This document shows, piece by piece, positions 1-11,670 of a DNA stretch of 64,000 bases. The DNA comes from Armillaria gallica. Taxonomy: Eukaryota; Basidiomycota; Agaricomycetes; Agaricales; Physalacriaceae. Each line of letters starts with the position of its first letter. Position 1 is the first letter of the stretch. The notes below the pieces were generated by a model. That model saw only the letters and a list, made by a program, of their open reading frames with translations. It did no database searches and was not told the origin of the DNA. The stretch is from positions 4,898,001 through 4,962,000 of the forward strand of contig JBANDB010000005.1 in NCBI GenBank assembly GCA_037576215.1, written 5' to 3'. A program made the position numbers and the translations under genes.

Positions 1-1
1 A

Positions 2-2988
2 AAGCGTGTACCTCTAGCCTGCCATAGGTGTAGAACCAAGCGTGCAAGATGCTCCGGAGAACGCCCTATCTGCCGTACCTGCGCCAAAGTCGGCGAGGAA
101 TGTACTTGGCCTAGTGGTAGACGACGAAAACGAACTCGGAAGGAAATGGAGGAAGAGGAACGTAGGCAGAAGGAAAGGGAACAGATGTCAGTGAAGGACG
201 ACAAGATTTTGGAGGATCTAAAGGACCCGAATCGGAATGTGATGTCACCTTCATTTACTTGGGTGAGTGTAATGTTGCCCGCCTATGCGCGTCGTTCTCA
301 CGCGATACAAGGCAAACAGTGGTGTTTTGGACCAATCCATGAATGCGGCTAATATGTGGGATTTCCCTATGTCCGTACCGTCGTCATCGTATATATGGCC
401 TACGCCAGGGCCCTCCGTTATGAGCCAGATACCAATGACACCCATTATTCCACTTTCGCAACTCAGTGGCCAACCAGAAAAACAGACTGCGAATCTCGTG
501 CGCGCTCTCGAGTCCCAAGTTGCCTATATTGATGGAGATCCCACAAATTCAGACGGATTGGAATTGTATTATTATCGTTTTGTAGGTCCTTTCTTTTTGG
601 AGATAGTGCTTGCATTAACTACGACCTGTGCCCAGTCCGGATCTACTGCAATTCATCCGGGCATTAATCGGATCTCATTGAAACTTCAGCCAAAAGCTGC
701 AGGGTCAAGCGCCAGTGCACCAGTGCCCAGGTCCCAATCTAAGCCTGGTTCGCCAGAGCCACCAGACCAAATGTTTGACGATGCCGGATTGCCATTGCCG
801 CATATTCGACTACCTCTGCTCGATACATTTTTCAGCACCATGAGCGCGTATTTTCCCAGCGTAGATCGGAAAAGGATGGATTTAAGGCTGGAGACAGGCA
901 CAATGTCGGCGTTCCTGTTGAATTGTATATGTGCCGTCAGTGCGAGCTGAGTCGCGTCGTTAACGGTTGCACTTCAGCTGGTATGCTTCAAGAGACGAAG
1001 ATGGGCCCATAGGTCCCATTTCTTTACAGCGACGTGCCAGTTTTCGGAGTGCCGGATTTATCATGTAATTGATGTCGCGGTTGACTAGATTTCATCCTTC
1101 AGGGGCTCAGTCTCCTGCAAAAGTTCGTTACATTCCTAATACTGAAAATTTCCTGACCCCGAAGACAGGCTTGCGTTCCTTTCATAACGAAAGCGCAAGA
1201 GCTTATTATCCCCCTTCTGCATTTACCTACAACGGACGTAGTAACAGGCCTGTTACTTCTGTCTTGGGCAAATTTTGGCCAGAACTCAGAGAGTGGACTA
1301 TGGGTAAGATCCTATTATGGCGCTTGGTTGTGCCATTTTGACCTGAAGAGATGTTCTAGCAATATTCCGGGTATCGTCATCTTCTGTTGCGACAGTTGCT
1401 GCGATGCTGATGTATTGAGGCAGCATGGCAATGCGAATGGCCCTGGACCTAGGATTGCACGAGGTTTGTTTCCGTGCTTTTGTCTTCGTCTCATCTTGAT
1501 GGGTTTGTAGATATCTGAGATATACGAGTCACTCGCACACGTCGTCCGGACGCGTTTGCTATTCTGGAATCTCTTCATAACGGTAATATCGGCCAGAAAT
1601 CACTAGGAAGCCTCACATTCTCACTCGGTACTTCAGGACAGAATACTCGCATTTTCCACTGGGCGGCCGCCCTCGATTTCTGAAGAAATAATTGAGATCC
1701 CTCTACCGACTGACGAAGATTTTTTCCCCGATCCTGCTTCGCGCACGGGTGATCCTCATGAAGAAATACAGCCAGTCCCGTTCCAGCATTGGGTCAGACT
1801 GATGGTATTGTGTGGGCGAATAGCAAATGTATTGAACGGGCGTCGAGGGAGACTGCGGACTCTAGTGGGTCCAAGTGAACCAAGCTTCGACTTGCTAAGT
1901 GGGCTTCAGGGGCAGCTTGTGCAATTCTATGCAGATCTTCCAGAGGAAATGAAGTGGAGCGTGGAGAATTTCAGGAAACAAGAGGCACGAAATCATGGGG
2001 TGAGCTCTTAGCATGCTCGGTGTACGCATGAGCTTACTGAAGAATATACCGCTAGGGCACGTTTTTGACGCTGCATCTTTGGGCAAATGCAGTCATGACA
2101 TTGGTGTACCATCCGGAGCTGCTTACTAGTCCGTCAGGAATGGAGACGCCTCTGTCACAAAATATGGATCGGTCAATTAAGCTGTCCATGTCGAGTGCGA
2201 GGACTATCAGCGAATGCTTGGTTTTTGCCGATCTATTCGCATCTCAATGCTATGTAGGCGACTAGCGTTTTTCTGGGCCATCCAAACATTGATCTGTTAT
2301 ACACAGCTGTCAAGTCCGTTTGCCGTTCAGCCCATATACGTCGCTTGGTGGGTCATTACGGTTGCTAGCGTTACAGACACTAATGCAGAGTTAGTTTGGC
2401 GTTCATTCATGACTTGAGAATAAGCAGCATGATGGAACTCACCCAAAAGCCTCCTACGGCTGAGTTGCTGTTGACGTCGTTGGCGCGCCAGAACCTATCC
2501 GCTCTCATCAAAGCGATTCAGCACATGGAGCATTACTGGGCGGGAATATCATACGTCTCCGGGATTCTGGATAGTAAGACGGTTGGGCTAGCACATGTGA
2601 GGATCGATCCGTCCAAGAAAACTTTCATATCTCTCCCCGATAAAGGCCTACTCAGGCGGTTTACAAGTGCGTGCCATTCTTCACCTTCAACTAGAACCCT
2701 TGGAATTACACTCATTCGTAGCATCGGACTTGAAATTGGCACCGCCCACAGAAACATCGTTGAGGGCTTCCATGGCGAAGGAGGCCGCAGAAGCAAGTGA
2801 GTTGTTTCTGTTTTTGCTATACCTCGGGCTGATTCAAGTCAGGTACGTGCTCGTTGGAGGACCTGCTGAGGACATACTCCGTCGAGGGTTTCTATGTGCA
2901 ACCGGCGGATTCGTTTGACCTGCAGAGCCTGTTAGGTTCGGGTGTCGGCACTAGCGGGAAGGCGGGGAGTGAGACGAGCTCCGTGTAG
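2..2988 (+). CDS. Zn2Cys6 fungal transcription factor, 5' partial
   Basis: Nuclear DNA-binding regulator. The window opens inside the binuclear zinc cluster: six cysteines in the order C-x2-C-x6-C-x6-C-x2-C-x6-C lie within about the first 105 nt, followed by a basic stretch and a Glu/Arg-rich linker. Further exons carry a fungal-specific middle homology region: YYRF then GSTAIHPGINRISLKLQ joined across an intron at about 582-635; PLLHLPTTDVVTGLLLLSW near 1200-1265; MAMRMALDLGLHE near 1425-1460; RILAFSTGRPPSISEEIIEI near 1645-1695. The last exon ends in TAG at 2986-2988. At least eight short introns are needed. The junctions near 940-1170 and 2665-2700 do not resolve cleanly into standard introns, so a frameshift or mild decay is possible. 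Target genes cannot be inferred. The start codon is outside the window. Confidence 0.85.
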
Positions 2989-3517
2989 GAGGCGGTAACC
3001 GGTTGCGTCGCATTTGCATTATTTATTGGATATCTAATGGTTGTTTATGTAGCTTGATGAGGTAATTTCAGAACTGAAGCACACTCACCCAGGTCTTCGC
3101 CACGGCCAAAACGCGGCATACTCGCGTAGCGGTGCGATTCTGGCTAACTGAGGCTTACTGGCAGTCCGGCACGCGGTGTCCACTGTGTCGGTACCGACGC
3201 CTTGGAGCGGAGTAAGCTCCGGGTAGACGATCACGAGAGCACACTCCCGAGTCTTCCATGACTTCGTTTCACGACGCACCTCTCCCCCTTTTTTCATAAG
3301 CCTTATTCAGGCCCGTAAGTTATAGCTATAATAAACCGGGCGGTGAGAGGCGGTGAGTAATCATCGGAATCCTGATTGCAAAGGAACAGTCGGAGAATCG
3401 GACCTCGGATGCCAAGAGAATAATCAAATGACGGACCGGGTATGACTTGAACTATTCACGTAATATGGTCCGCTCGCTCATCACCTTCGGCACTTCAATT
3501 CACGCTTTCATCTCCTC
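2989..3517. other. intergenic region
   Basis: Stretch between the transcription factor stop and the Sec14-like start. It is moderately GC-rich with scattered CpG. I see no convincing coding exon, RNA gene or repeat; it presumably holds the 3' end of the upstream transcript and the promoter of the downstream gene. Confidence 0.4.
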
Positions 3518-4880
3518 ATGTCTACCACGAACAAGGTCCTCGTCACCCCAGAGGAGGGCACAAAGGTTGGGCCTATCCATAGTTATTCTGACGAACAGAA
3601 GGCCAAAATATCTGCGTTGGGAGAGGTAAGTGAAATTTCACTCTCATCCTTTTACCCGTGGCCAATTTCTCTCTTTTTTTCAGTACGCACACACTCTTTT
3701 ACTCCCAGAGAACGATCCTTATCATAAATGGGAACTCCGATGGCTGAATAAATCCGATACAATGCCCAGATATATGCGCTCGGCCAAGTGGAATTATCCT
3801 GACGCCCAAAAGCGTATCAAAGCCACAATTGAGTGGCGCAGAGATTTCAAGCCCGATTTGATCCCCCCAGATGAAGTTAGGATCGAAAGCGAGACGGGAA
3901 AGATGTGGGTATACATATTGAATCTTCTTTCACGGTAGCTGACCTTCAGCTAGTATTATCAACGGCTTTGACAAAGACGGCCGTCCGATTATCTACATGC
4001 GTCCAGGACGAGAAAATACAGAGTCGAGTCCCCGTCAACTGCGGCATTTGGTGTGGTGCTTGTTCGCGTTTTCTTGATTGTTCTTGTCTTTGTCTTTGAG
4101 AGTAACACGCTCGACAGAGAACGCGCCAAAGACCTGATGCCTCCAGGGCAGGAATCCCTCGTCATTATCGTCGACTATAAGAGTACTACACTACGGACTA
4201 ATCCCTCTATATCTATCGCCCGTAAGGTGAGTATCCAGGCCGACAGATTGATATCGAGGGAATTAATTCTGCCAACTAGGTCCTACACATCTTACAACAA
4301 CATTACGTAGAAACTCTCGGTCGTGCACTGGTAGTGAACCTTCCCGTGATCCTCAGTTTCTTCTACAAGGGTATCTCACCATTTCTTGATCCCGTCACGC
4401 GCGATAAGGCATGTGTTCCATTTTGTATCATAACAATGACCTTCACAATGATTACTACCCGTAGATGCGTTTCAATCCCAATCTTCTGGAACTTATCCCC
4501 GCATCTCATTTGGATGCTGATTTCGGAGGCGAATTTCCCTACGAGTTCGAGCCGCATAGCTATTGGAATCAGATCGTCGCGTAAGTATCCATTAGGTTTC
4601 GAGTTGTTGTACTCATATCACGAGCCATTTTTAGGGCGTGTCATGTAGCCCCAGATGGAACGCGCATAGAAGGAGAACCAGAGTCGGCATCGAATACCCT
4701 GTCAGTGCTTCTCCAGTTCTTTCGACCTCTTCACAAATTGACTGATGCGGATGTACATTAAGGCGCGACGAAGCTTCATCAGATGCAACTACCACCGTCG
4801 AGATACCTATCGCGGACAAGCTTGCTGATGTTTCGTTTAATCAACTTCCTGAACCTCAGACTGTCTCCCTGGTCGCTTAA
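3518..4880 (+). CDS. CRAL-TRIO / Sec14-like lipid transfer protein (Pdr16 type)
   Basis: Predicted cytosolic or peripheral phosphatidylinositol-transfer protein of the Sec14 superfamily. The N-terminal CRAL-TRIO helical region is followed by the lipid-binding core: INGFDKDGRPIIYMRPGREN, ERAKDLMPPGQESLVIIVDY, VLHILQQHYVETLGRALVVN, FFYKGISPFLDPVTRDK, then the C-terminal YEFEPHSYW. Order and spacing fit yeast Pdr16/Sfh3 better than Sec14 itself, but the assignment is by eye. About seven exons: the first runs from ATG 3518 to GE|gtaagt, and the last is reached through gtcagt..ttaag to give LRDEASSDATT and TAA at 4878-4880. Without that last intron the frame would stop at 4761. One intron (4409-4464) begins with GC, see findings. 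The intron near 4063 has an atypical GTTCGC donor. Confidence 0.88.
4409..4464 (+). other. GC-AG intron in the Sec14-like gene
   Basis: The exon ending ..DPVTRDK (AAG) is followed by GCATGT rather than GT, and the next exon resumes after ..CCGTAG with MRFNPNLLELIP, restoring the expected family sequence exactly. Using the nearest downstream GT would shift the frame. AAG|GCATGT resembles the strong exon-side consensus normally seen at GC donors. The intron is 56 nt. Confidence 0.8.
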
Positions 4881-5589
4881 CACGCTTCTCCTGCCAATTG
4901 TATCTATAATATTGCAGGATATATCCTCAGCTGTTATCTTAAGTGCATACTTATATGCAAGTTGTATTATTTACATGATTGTCCCGCTAGAAATGTGAAT
5001 GGCCTGTTGTCAAAAGTATCAGTGTCACTGTACGCTTGATGTCATATCTTAGGAGGTTTTTCACCTCATACCTCCAGTAGTATCTTCCCGGGTCCTCACA
5101 TTTACGAATACACCGCAACGACCAAAAGAATTAGTTCCATTTTCCAAAATGATATTCTGTATCCGCCAGGGAAATTGTCCGACATTTTGTATTTGCCTAT
5201 TTAGGGAATTTAAGGCCCAATAATGCCATATTTGGCCGTTATGGTCCCGATCTGTTAATAAGGCCTTACACTATGAAAGTTAATTACGATAAGATAAATA
5301 ATTTGGTCCCTAAATTGATCCCTAATAAGGGCCCCCATCAACCATAATAAGCCTGCTTGTTATGCCGCTTTTAAGGGGGTCTAAAAAGGCCTTATCAATA
5401 TCCCGGCGCCCTCATAAGGTCGCATGGAGCCTAATAAACCTTCTTATTTAGTCCATTATATGTACCTAATGTGCTACAAAAAAAACCCGTAAAAATATTG
5501 AAGACACTGAAAAATATTAATTTGATTTGCTAGTAGTGATTTTGGATCTTCAACGCCTCGTGTTAAGCAACGACTTAATGTCAGTACAA
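4881..5589. repeat. AT-rich intergenic region dense in TAAGG/CCTTA motifs
   Basis: No coding exon is visible. From about 5200 to 5470 the sequence is saturated with short variants of TAAGG/CCTTA and AATAAGGCC (for example near 5256, 5325, 5345, 5390, 5415 and 5430), sometimes in opposite orientations. The pattern suggests a decayed palindromic or foldback repeat but no clean termini were found. Confidence 0.35.
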
Positions 5590-5700
5590 ATTAGTGACTC
5601 CACCAGGGATTGAACGCAAGACTACTAGACAAAGAATAAATAAGAACAAATAGGCATTTCATTAACAAAGACATTAACCATTACACTATATAGTACATAA
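5590..5700 (-). repeat. tRNA-like remnant, possible SINE head
   Basis: On the minus strand the sequence carries a TATAGTGTAATGGTTAATG segment (about 5673-5692 on plus) resembling the D-arm/A-box of a eukaryotic tRNA. It is followed about 60 nt later by GCGTTCAATCCC (about 5605-5617), a good T-arm/B-box match, and TGGTGGAGTCAC. The space between is AT-rich and gives no convincing anticodon arm, so an intact tRNA is unlikely; a tRNA-derived SINE or tRNA pseudogene is the better reading. Confidence 0.4.
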
Positions 5701-5910
5701 TTGATATACAGTATTGGGTTATTTTCATACGTCCGCAACAAATACCAGCTAGTCAGAAGGGATTCCCATTTCTCCATTACATCCAGGTTTTTTCGTTTTA
5801 ATCTTCTTTCAATGTGGTATAAAAGTTGTATTGAATTTAAAATAATACTATCAAAAAAAGCGCAGTACTAAAGAAGGCCACAACTACTGTAACAACTCCA
5901 ATTCAACCAC

Positions 5911-7826
5911 CTACTCATCCTCATCTTCCTCCTCCTCCTCGTCATCATCACAATCATCACCTTCCTCTATGTCAACATCAGTGGATGTTCCCTGGTCCAA
6001 TGCCACATGAGATGTAGCCGCTGGCGCCGCCGTGGAGATTGCCACCCTGGCTACGGTACTCATGGGAGACTTTGATGGCCCGTGACCATCGGAGGGCTCT
6101 TGCTGGCCGTTTTGCCCTTTCCTTTTTTGCATGACCTGTGGAATGGGAGCTTGGGCTGCAGCTTGCGCCCCATCATGATTCTGTCCTCCTCGGCTGCATG
6201 TCACCCTGGTCGCCGTTGGAGCTGCATTGCTGCATTTTTTGCTTTTGGTGCCTTTGGCCTTTGATCGGACCTTGTCGTTGGCATCTGCCACACACAAATG
6301 GGTATCGTTCGTGACTGGTACCGGAATCGCAGGAGGTTCGACTTGACTGGAGACAGCCGAAGGTGTACCCACCGATACAGCAGGTGTCAGAGGGGTTGAG
6401 CCGACTCCCTCAGAATCCGAGTCAGGTTCTTTATCGAGTGCCTTGAGCTCATGCCAGAAGTTTTCCTCCTCCTCATTGAGTGACAAGGGGACAGTGGTAG
6501 GAACTGTAGATTGACGATCTCGTGTTGTAGGAAAGATGTGGTCGTTATAGAATTTGACGGTATCTTGCATTGACTTCGTGCCTTTCTTCAGCTGGTCCTG
6601 GATTCGTTCAACGTAGTACTCGAAATCGGCCATATAGTTGATGCCGGATTTCTTTCCCACCGGTGCAAACTCAGGGTCCCCCGTTAGAAGATAATGTGTC
6701 TGGAATACATTATTCAACGACAAGAGGATAGACTTATCATGAGCACTTACCACTATTGCGGCAAAGGCGATTGCTGCAGGATTCACCTCGGTCATATGCC
6801 ATAAATCTGCATTTGTGCCTTTGGTTACAATTCGCTGATCGTCAAGAGCTGTACCACCCCATAACAGACACATAAGAATCTACAACGGTTGTCAGATTCT
6901 CGGTATTTCAAAGATAGATACGCAAGACAAACCTTGACTCCATAGATAGTCCTGAACATGGTCACTCCTGTTACAAAACCGTCAGCAAACAGGCAAGGGG
7001 GATGTCTGTTATAAACCCCCGCCGACTTGAAGCCCAAAAGGCGCTGACAGAGTGGGTCCTCATGGCGGTCGAAGCCCTGTTTAAAATGCCCAAGAGGAAC
7101 AATGCCCTCAAAAATCTCAGCGGCGAGATTCCTGAATCGGTTGAGGAAGTTCGACCGTCGGAGTCCTCCAACATGCTTCATCTGCGTCACAGAACAATGA
7201 GTAATGTCAATTAGAATAAAAATACCATGGACATACGATTCTGAAAACTTCGTGATACTCGCCCGTGACCGCCACACTGGCAAGTGGGTGAAACACTTTA
7301 GGGAGAAATTCGTAGAGCTTCACGACTGACTGTAGCACCATTATTCGCTCTGGTGATGGCCTCTCCACACTGGTGTTGAGGGAATTAGTGAGGGTGGCGG
7401 CATCGAGTTCGCGATGAGCTGACTCCAACCCGATGCCAAATAAACCTTTTCTCTCAAACCAGACGTGCACAAAGATGACCATCTTCATGGCACAATATTC
7501 CAGCTCCTTTCAGCTCTTCTTACTGTCAAAAAGAGAGGGCGTTTTGGTGTTCGATGCCGAGTCATTGGCCGAACTGCCAGCGTCAGCAGCAGAAGAGTCG
7601 CCGGGCGATAAGACAAGGGATCCGGTGGGTTTGGGAACGGAAGGAGCGGTGAGGAGTCTACAATTTTCTTCTTGGAGGGCTTGGTTTTTAAGCTGGGCAT
7701 CTTTCAGAGCCTTATATGTCTACGTGAGCTAGAAGCTAGGCTAAGGTTACTGAAAAATGGACGTACCATAACAATGTCTTCCATAGACATTCTTTCGAGT
7801 GTGTTAGATAGCGAGGTGACGTCCAT
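5911..7826 (-). pseudogene. acidic-tailed hypothetical protein (Agaricomycete multicopy family) with in-frame stop
   Basis: The minus-strand gene starts at ATG 7826 (MDVTSLSNTLERMSMEDIVM), followed by an intron and TYKALKDAQLKNQALQEENC, a short coiled-coil-like segment. The frame then meets TGA at 7510-7512 and reopens at once as KELEYCAMKMVIFVHVWFE. Later exons give QMKHVGGLRRSNFLNRFRNL, MCLLWGGTALDDQRIVTKGT, and THYLLTGDPEFAPVGKKSG after a gtaagt..ccag intron at about 6697-6748. The C-terminal third is low complexity (Ser/Thr/Pro, then an uninterrupted Asp/Glu tail). I recall similar repeated hypothetical genes in mushroom genomes but know no function. Alternatively translation could start at the internal Met at 7488, giving a shorter intact product. 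Confidence 0.6.
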
Positions 7827-8342
7827 GATGACTGTAGAAAGAGACAGAGTAGGTAGAGGAAAATTTGTGGCAAATTTTTAAAGCGAGGGTGCCAAATAAC
7901 ATGCTTCTATATCATTCACTGTTAATACAACCCTGGAACTTCATTGGTATCGACTCAGACACTGACATTGGCGATAGGGAAACCCGAATGTATGCGCTTC
8001 GAGTATTGCTTGCCTGAAAAGAGGACTCTTCAACTTCGCAGAGCCAAGGTTTACAGACGAATAGCTCGTCGATTGTCAACAAAATTCGGGACCAGCTTCG
8101 ACACGGATGACCGGGGTTGCAAGAACCGTGCCTTAAAGAATAACTGTGGCGCGAATCTCCAGAACGACTTCTGCTACGACGTCGGGGAGCCGATGGCGAG
8201 GCACCAAAGGTCATGGCTGCAGAGTTCATTGAGCCCAGACACAATGATAAATATATTGTTTACCCTTTCTTGAACGTTAGATTCTGATTTTATGATAGAT
8301 GAGCTAATAGCAGCTACAGTGATAGAGAAAGAGTATTCTCAC

Positions 8343-8483
8343 CCAGAACTCATCTCCATCTTTCTCATCTTTTGCGTCATCAATGGCAAACGCAGCGCGT
8401 TCCATAAGCGTAGCAGTTGCTGCCTGTACCATGGGCATCGGCGAGAACACAGAATGATTTGCTGTAGTATTCGCTGTATCCAT
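8343..8483 (-). CDS. possible small exon or gene fragment, uncertain
   Basis: On the minus strand an open stretch starts MDTANTTANHSVFSPMPMVQ and continues through MERAAFAIDDAKDEKDGDEFW to a plausible gtgaga donor. Possible continuation at about 7915-8250 is broken by stops in every frame tried. It could be the first exon of a decayed gene. No family recognised. Confidence 0.25.
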
Positions 8484-8984
8484 ATTGAGCGTCGAGGATG
8501 AAGTTGCGAGCGTCGAAGTACTCTTACTCGACTTGAGACTTGCTTTCGACGGAAGAGTACCGCATAGATGGAGAGAAGCGATTGGGAGGAGAGGAGCGAT
8601 GTGGCCATGTCAAGGCAGTCCACAATATTCCAGGATCAAAGATAGAGCCAGCTGACGGTATCATCTACGCAGGCCTGTGGGTGACGCAAGGTCTAACCCA
8701 TGCGAGATATTGGGCGATGCAAGATCTAACCCATGGTGGTAACCTCGTGGTAAGGAGACAAGACCAAAATCCAAAAAAGGCAACTCCAAACTTGGCGTTC
8801 ACGGTGACCTCATGCCTTGTCTGTTTACTCTCGCGTTCTTGTTTCATGCGTCGCTCACTCCTCGTTGCTTAGGGAAATTTTCTAATCATACTCGTAATTC
8901 GTTCAACTTAATTTCAGCTCTATCATTCTCACCTGACTTATAGCGATTATCACCGATGCAATCTTCAAGTTAACTTCGACTTCA

Positions 8985-9150
8985 TTGGTATGTTGCTACA
9001 TCCATACGCACCTAGATGTTATCGTCGGTGCATTTTTATATTTAGCACTTAGATGCTTTCGTCGGTGCATCCTTATTTGTAGCACTTAGACGCTTCGTCA
9101 GTGCAGCCTTGAGTTTCATCGCATCTAGATGATTTCGTCGGTGTGCTTCC
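8985..9150. repeat. tandem repeat, about 45-50 nt unit
   Basis: Four imperfect head-to-tail copies share the core CACTTAGATGCTTTCGTCGG followed by TGCAT/TGCAG and a T-rich spacer (cores near 9012, 9046, 9087 and 9127). Copies differ by substitutions and small indels. A separate, shorter direct repeat with core GTCTAACCCATG lies just upstream at about 8685-8735. Confidence 0.65.
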
Positions 9151-9335
9151 TTTTGAATGTTGTGTTCATACTTTGACACTTTTGCTAGTCATTACGGCGT
9201 TAGAATACCCTTGCGTCGCTAAGGTCTATTTGTTTCTCTGCCTTGGCAGTTGCTCGATTCTATCCTGTAGTAAGTCTTCTATATTTTTTGAACCTCAGGA
9301 CGTTTTGATGACCAATATACTCATCAATTAGAACT

Positions 9336-11506
9336 ATGGAGCATCAGTTCACCTACGAATATTTGAACAAGAACCCTACTGGTTTGCTACACAAAAAAGA
9401 TACTGTGAATCGTATGTCCATTCTTCCTTTTTTTTACAACTTAATTTGATTCAATGAGACAGCTATTGGGCCTTTCGACGGAAGACTGGGCGTGCTTATT
9501 GACAAAGAGTGGCTCATGGTGACTCCCAACGGGTTTGTATTGTACCAGCCTCCTCTTGGTATCAACCGGGAGATGTACATGCAGGCAAACTTTAAGTACG
9601 GCGCCGATGACCCGCTGTTATGGCCCCAATTCTACGTGCATTCTGATCCATGGCTCTGTTGCATACGAAAGCGATCCAGAGATCCGCTTGACCCCTTCCT
9701 GCCACTCTACAACCCCATCACACGGTCTGATTTCAGTACATCGGGATCTCCATTGCAGGAAAATCAACTCGGAAAATATCAAGATGCATCACTTGCTCGG
9801 CTTCGCGCATCAGCTCAAACAATCATCGACATATCAGAATCTCAGAGCTGGGGACCTTCTGACTCCTTGCTTCGGGATTTCCACCATGGCTTGTCCACGC
9901 TCCTTCATTGCCTAGAGTCATTGCCTTTTACTTTCAATAGGCTTCGTCTGACTGTTTCGAAGACCCAGCGCGTAGCAATTGAAATGCGTGCTGTCATAGA
10001 CTACATCATGGTTTATAGACCACGTATGCTATCAACCAATGTCTCTCCCTCCACCGCTGCCGATCTAGAGCTCATTGGTGCCTTCACGACGGACCCAGTC
10101 ATTGTTGAAGAGTTTTTCCGAGCCAGGATTCCAGTCTGGCTTTTACTTAAGTTGGATCGGCTTCCTTTCACACGAATCGATGCCCATTTCGTCCCTTTAG
10201 AGCCTAGCGAATACCTTGCTCTTGATCCTCCAAAAATACGGCTTCAATCGGTCTTTATTGGGGTGTCGGACCAAACTGAAAAATACAAAGCATTCCGGCT
10301 CTTTACGCGCAATCACTTGAGACTACCAAACCCTTTTGCGCTTATCCCTGGCGAAGTTTGTTCGAACCCTCCTCTGCCAGAGCCAGAGCCATCAACGTCA
10401 ACATGCAGCAAGCCATGTAAGTTAGTATTCCTTATCTGTCCTTGATGTTCTAAAATCGGTCATAGACGATACTCCCAATCAAAGAACAAAACCGAAGCAG
10501 CCAAGTCAATCTAGCCAGAGAGAACTCTTTCTTTCAGTTATTGTTCACCCTCTTTTGCCACCAGCTATTCCGCTGTGGCAAGCAGCAGTGGAATCTACGA
10601 GCTCAGATCGTTCTCGATGTTACCCAGAAGCGAGGATTGCTGAAGCAAATGGGTACATCTTTCCACGTCCAGATATCTTTGTTGGTGCACAGGATGAACG
10701 GAAAGCTCTCGAGCTCGTCAAGGCATGGCTATGTCTACGTCCCTTGCTGCTTGCACGTGTTTCTTGTTCATTGTATTCAGCACAGCCGCTAGCTCATCAA
10801 TCATGGCGTGTCATTCTAAATTTGTATCGCTTGATAAAAAAACGCAAGCTCAGGCGACGCCAGCTCATCTAGAATGATACTGACAAAAGCAGGAAAACGT
10901 AGAGAAAAAGCCATCGATTTTTTGCAAGGCTGTGCCGGCGAGTTGCGAATTGATACCAACTTCAATGTTGGTCCAGCGGTTTGGAGAGGTATAGAGCTCA
11001 AGAATTTAATGGACGATCACTGTCATGAAATCGTCTGGGAGCTTGCAGAACTCAACTTCAGATTTGAGTTGCTTGCATTGGATGCACGAGCGGCAACAAA
11101 TGGCGGCAACCATGACTTGCTCCTGTGCTGTCTGCCCTACAGTCTTACCACAGCATTTGTCGCAGTCGATGTTGGCAGTGCTAATCACGGACTGGGGCAT
11201 CCAACTTGGCGGCAGAGAGCTCCATATGTCTTTCCGTTGATGAATGCGATGCGGTCTTGGAGAGCCTGTCCCAATTTAATCCAACAGAAGAAGACTGGCT
11301 ATACGGAGGCAGAATTTGATGAGATGGAACGATGTATCACTCTTTTCTATGCGGACTCCTTCTTTCGCTTTTTCAGTCGTGCACCAGTCGTTCCGCGTCA
11401 TCTCTCCCATTTCCTGCAGACTTCGTTTGTACCTGAGACCCACAAGGAATTATACACGGAAAGATCTGGTCTCGTGTTTGATCTTGCACAATTCTATGAG
11501 CCGTAG
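9336..11506 (+). CDS. uncharacterised Agaricomycete protein
   Basis: Three introns reconstruct one frame of roughly 650-700 codons. Exon 1 is MEHQFTYEYLNKNPTGLLHK; intron gtatgt..acag; exon 2 holds PIGPFDGRLGVLIDKEW, IPVWLLLKLDRLPFTRIDAH and related segments; intron gtaagt..atag near 10418; exon 3 contains NGYIFPRPDIFVGAQDERK and LAHQSW; a final 46-nt intron (gtgtca..ctcag, about 10808-10853) joins SW to RDASSSRMILTKAGKRREK; stop TAG at 11504-11506. Ignoring that last intron would leave two unconnected frames. No signal peptide, membrane segment or catalytic motif was recognised. Similar proteins seem familiar from other mushroom genomes as a multicopy hypothetical family; function unknown. 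Confidence 0.7.
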
Positions 11507-11670
11507 TACCTTTCGAGTTTGATATATGCCCCCCTGGTAAATTCTTTTGCGCTATGTGAGTTCTATAGCACCTTTTCACATTTTTCTTTCATCGTTAATG
11601 GTGTTACAGGATACTAGTATAAATTTGCCCATTTTTAGTGTCTATGTAATACAACAACAATTGCCCTCAG

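Noticed and set aside
7002..7214. Plus-strand 70-codon frame within the acidic-tail gene
   Set aside because: Antisense of a spliced exon of the minus-strand gene, which has better coding and splice evidence.
10808..10876. Programmed frameshift at the A7 run in the 9.3-kb gene
   Set aside because: A 46-nt intron with gtgtca donor and ctcag acceptor joins the two frames cleanly and fits the intron size of neighbours.
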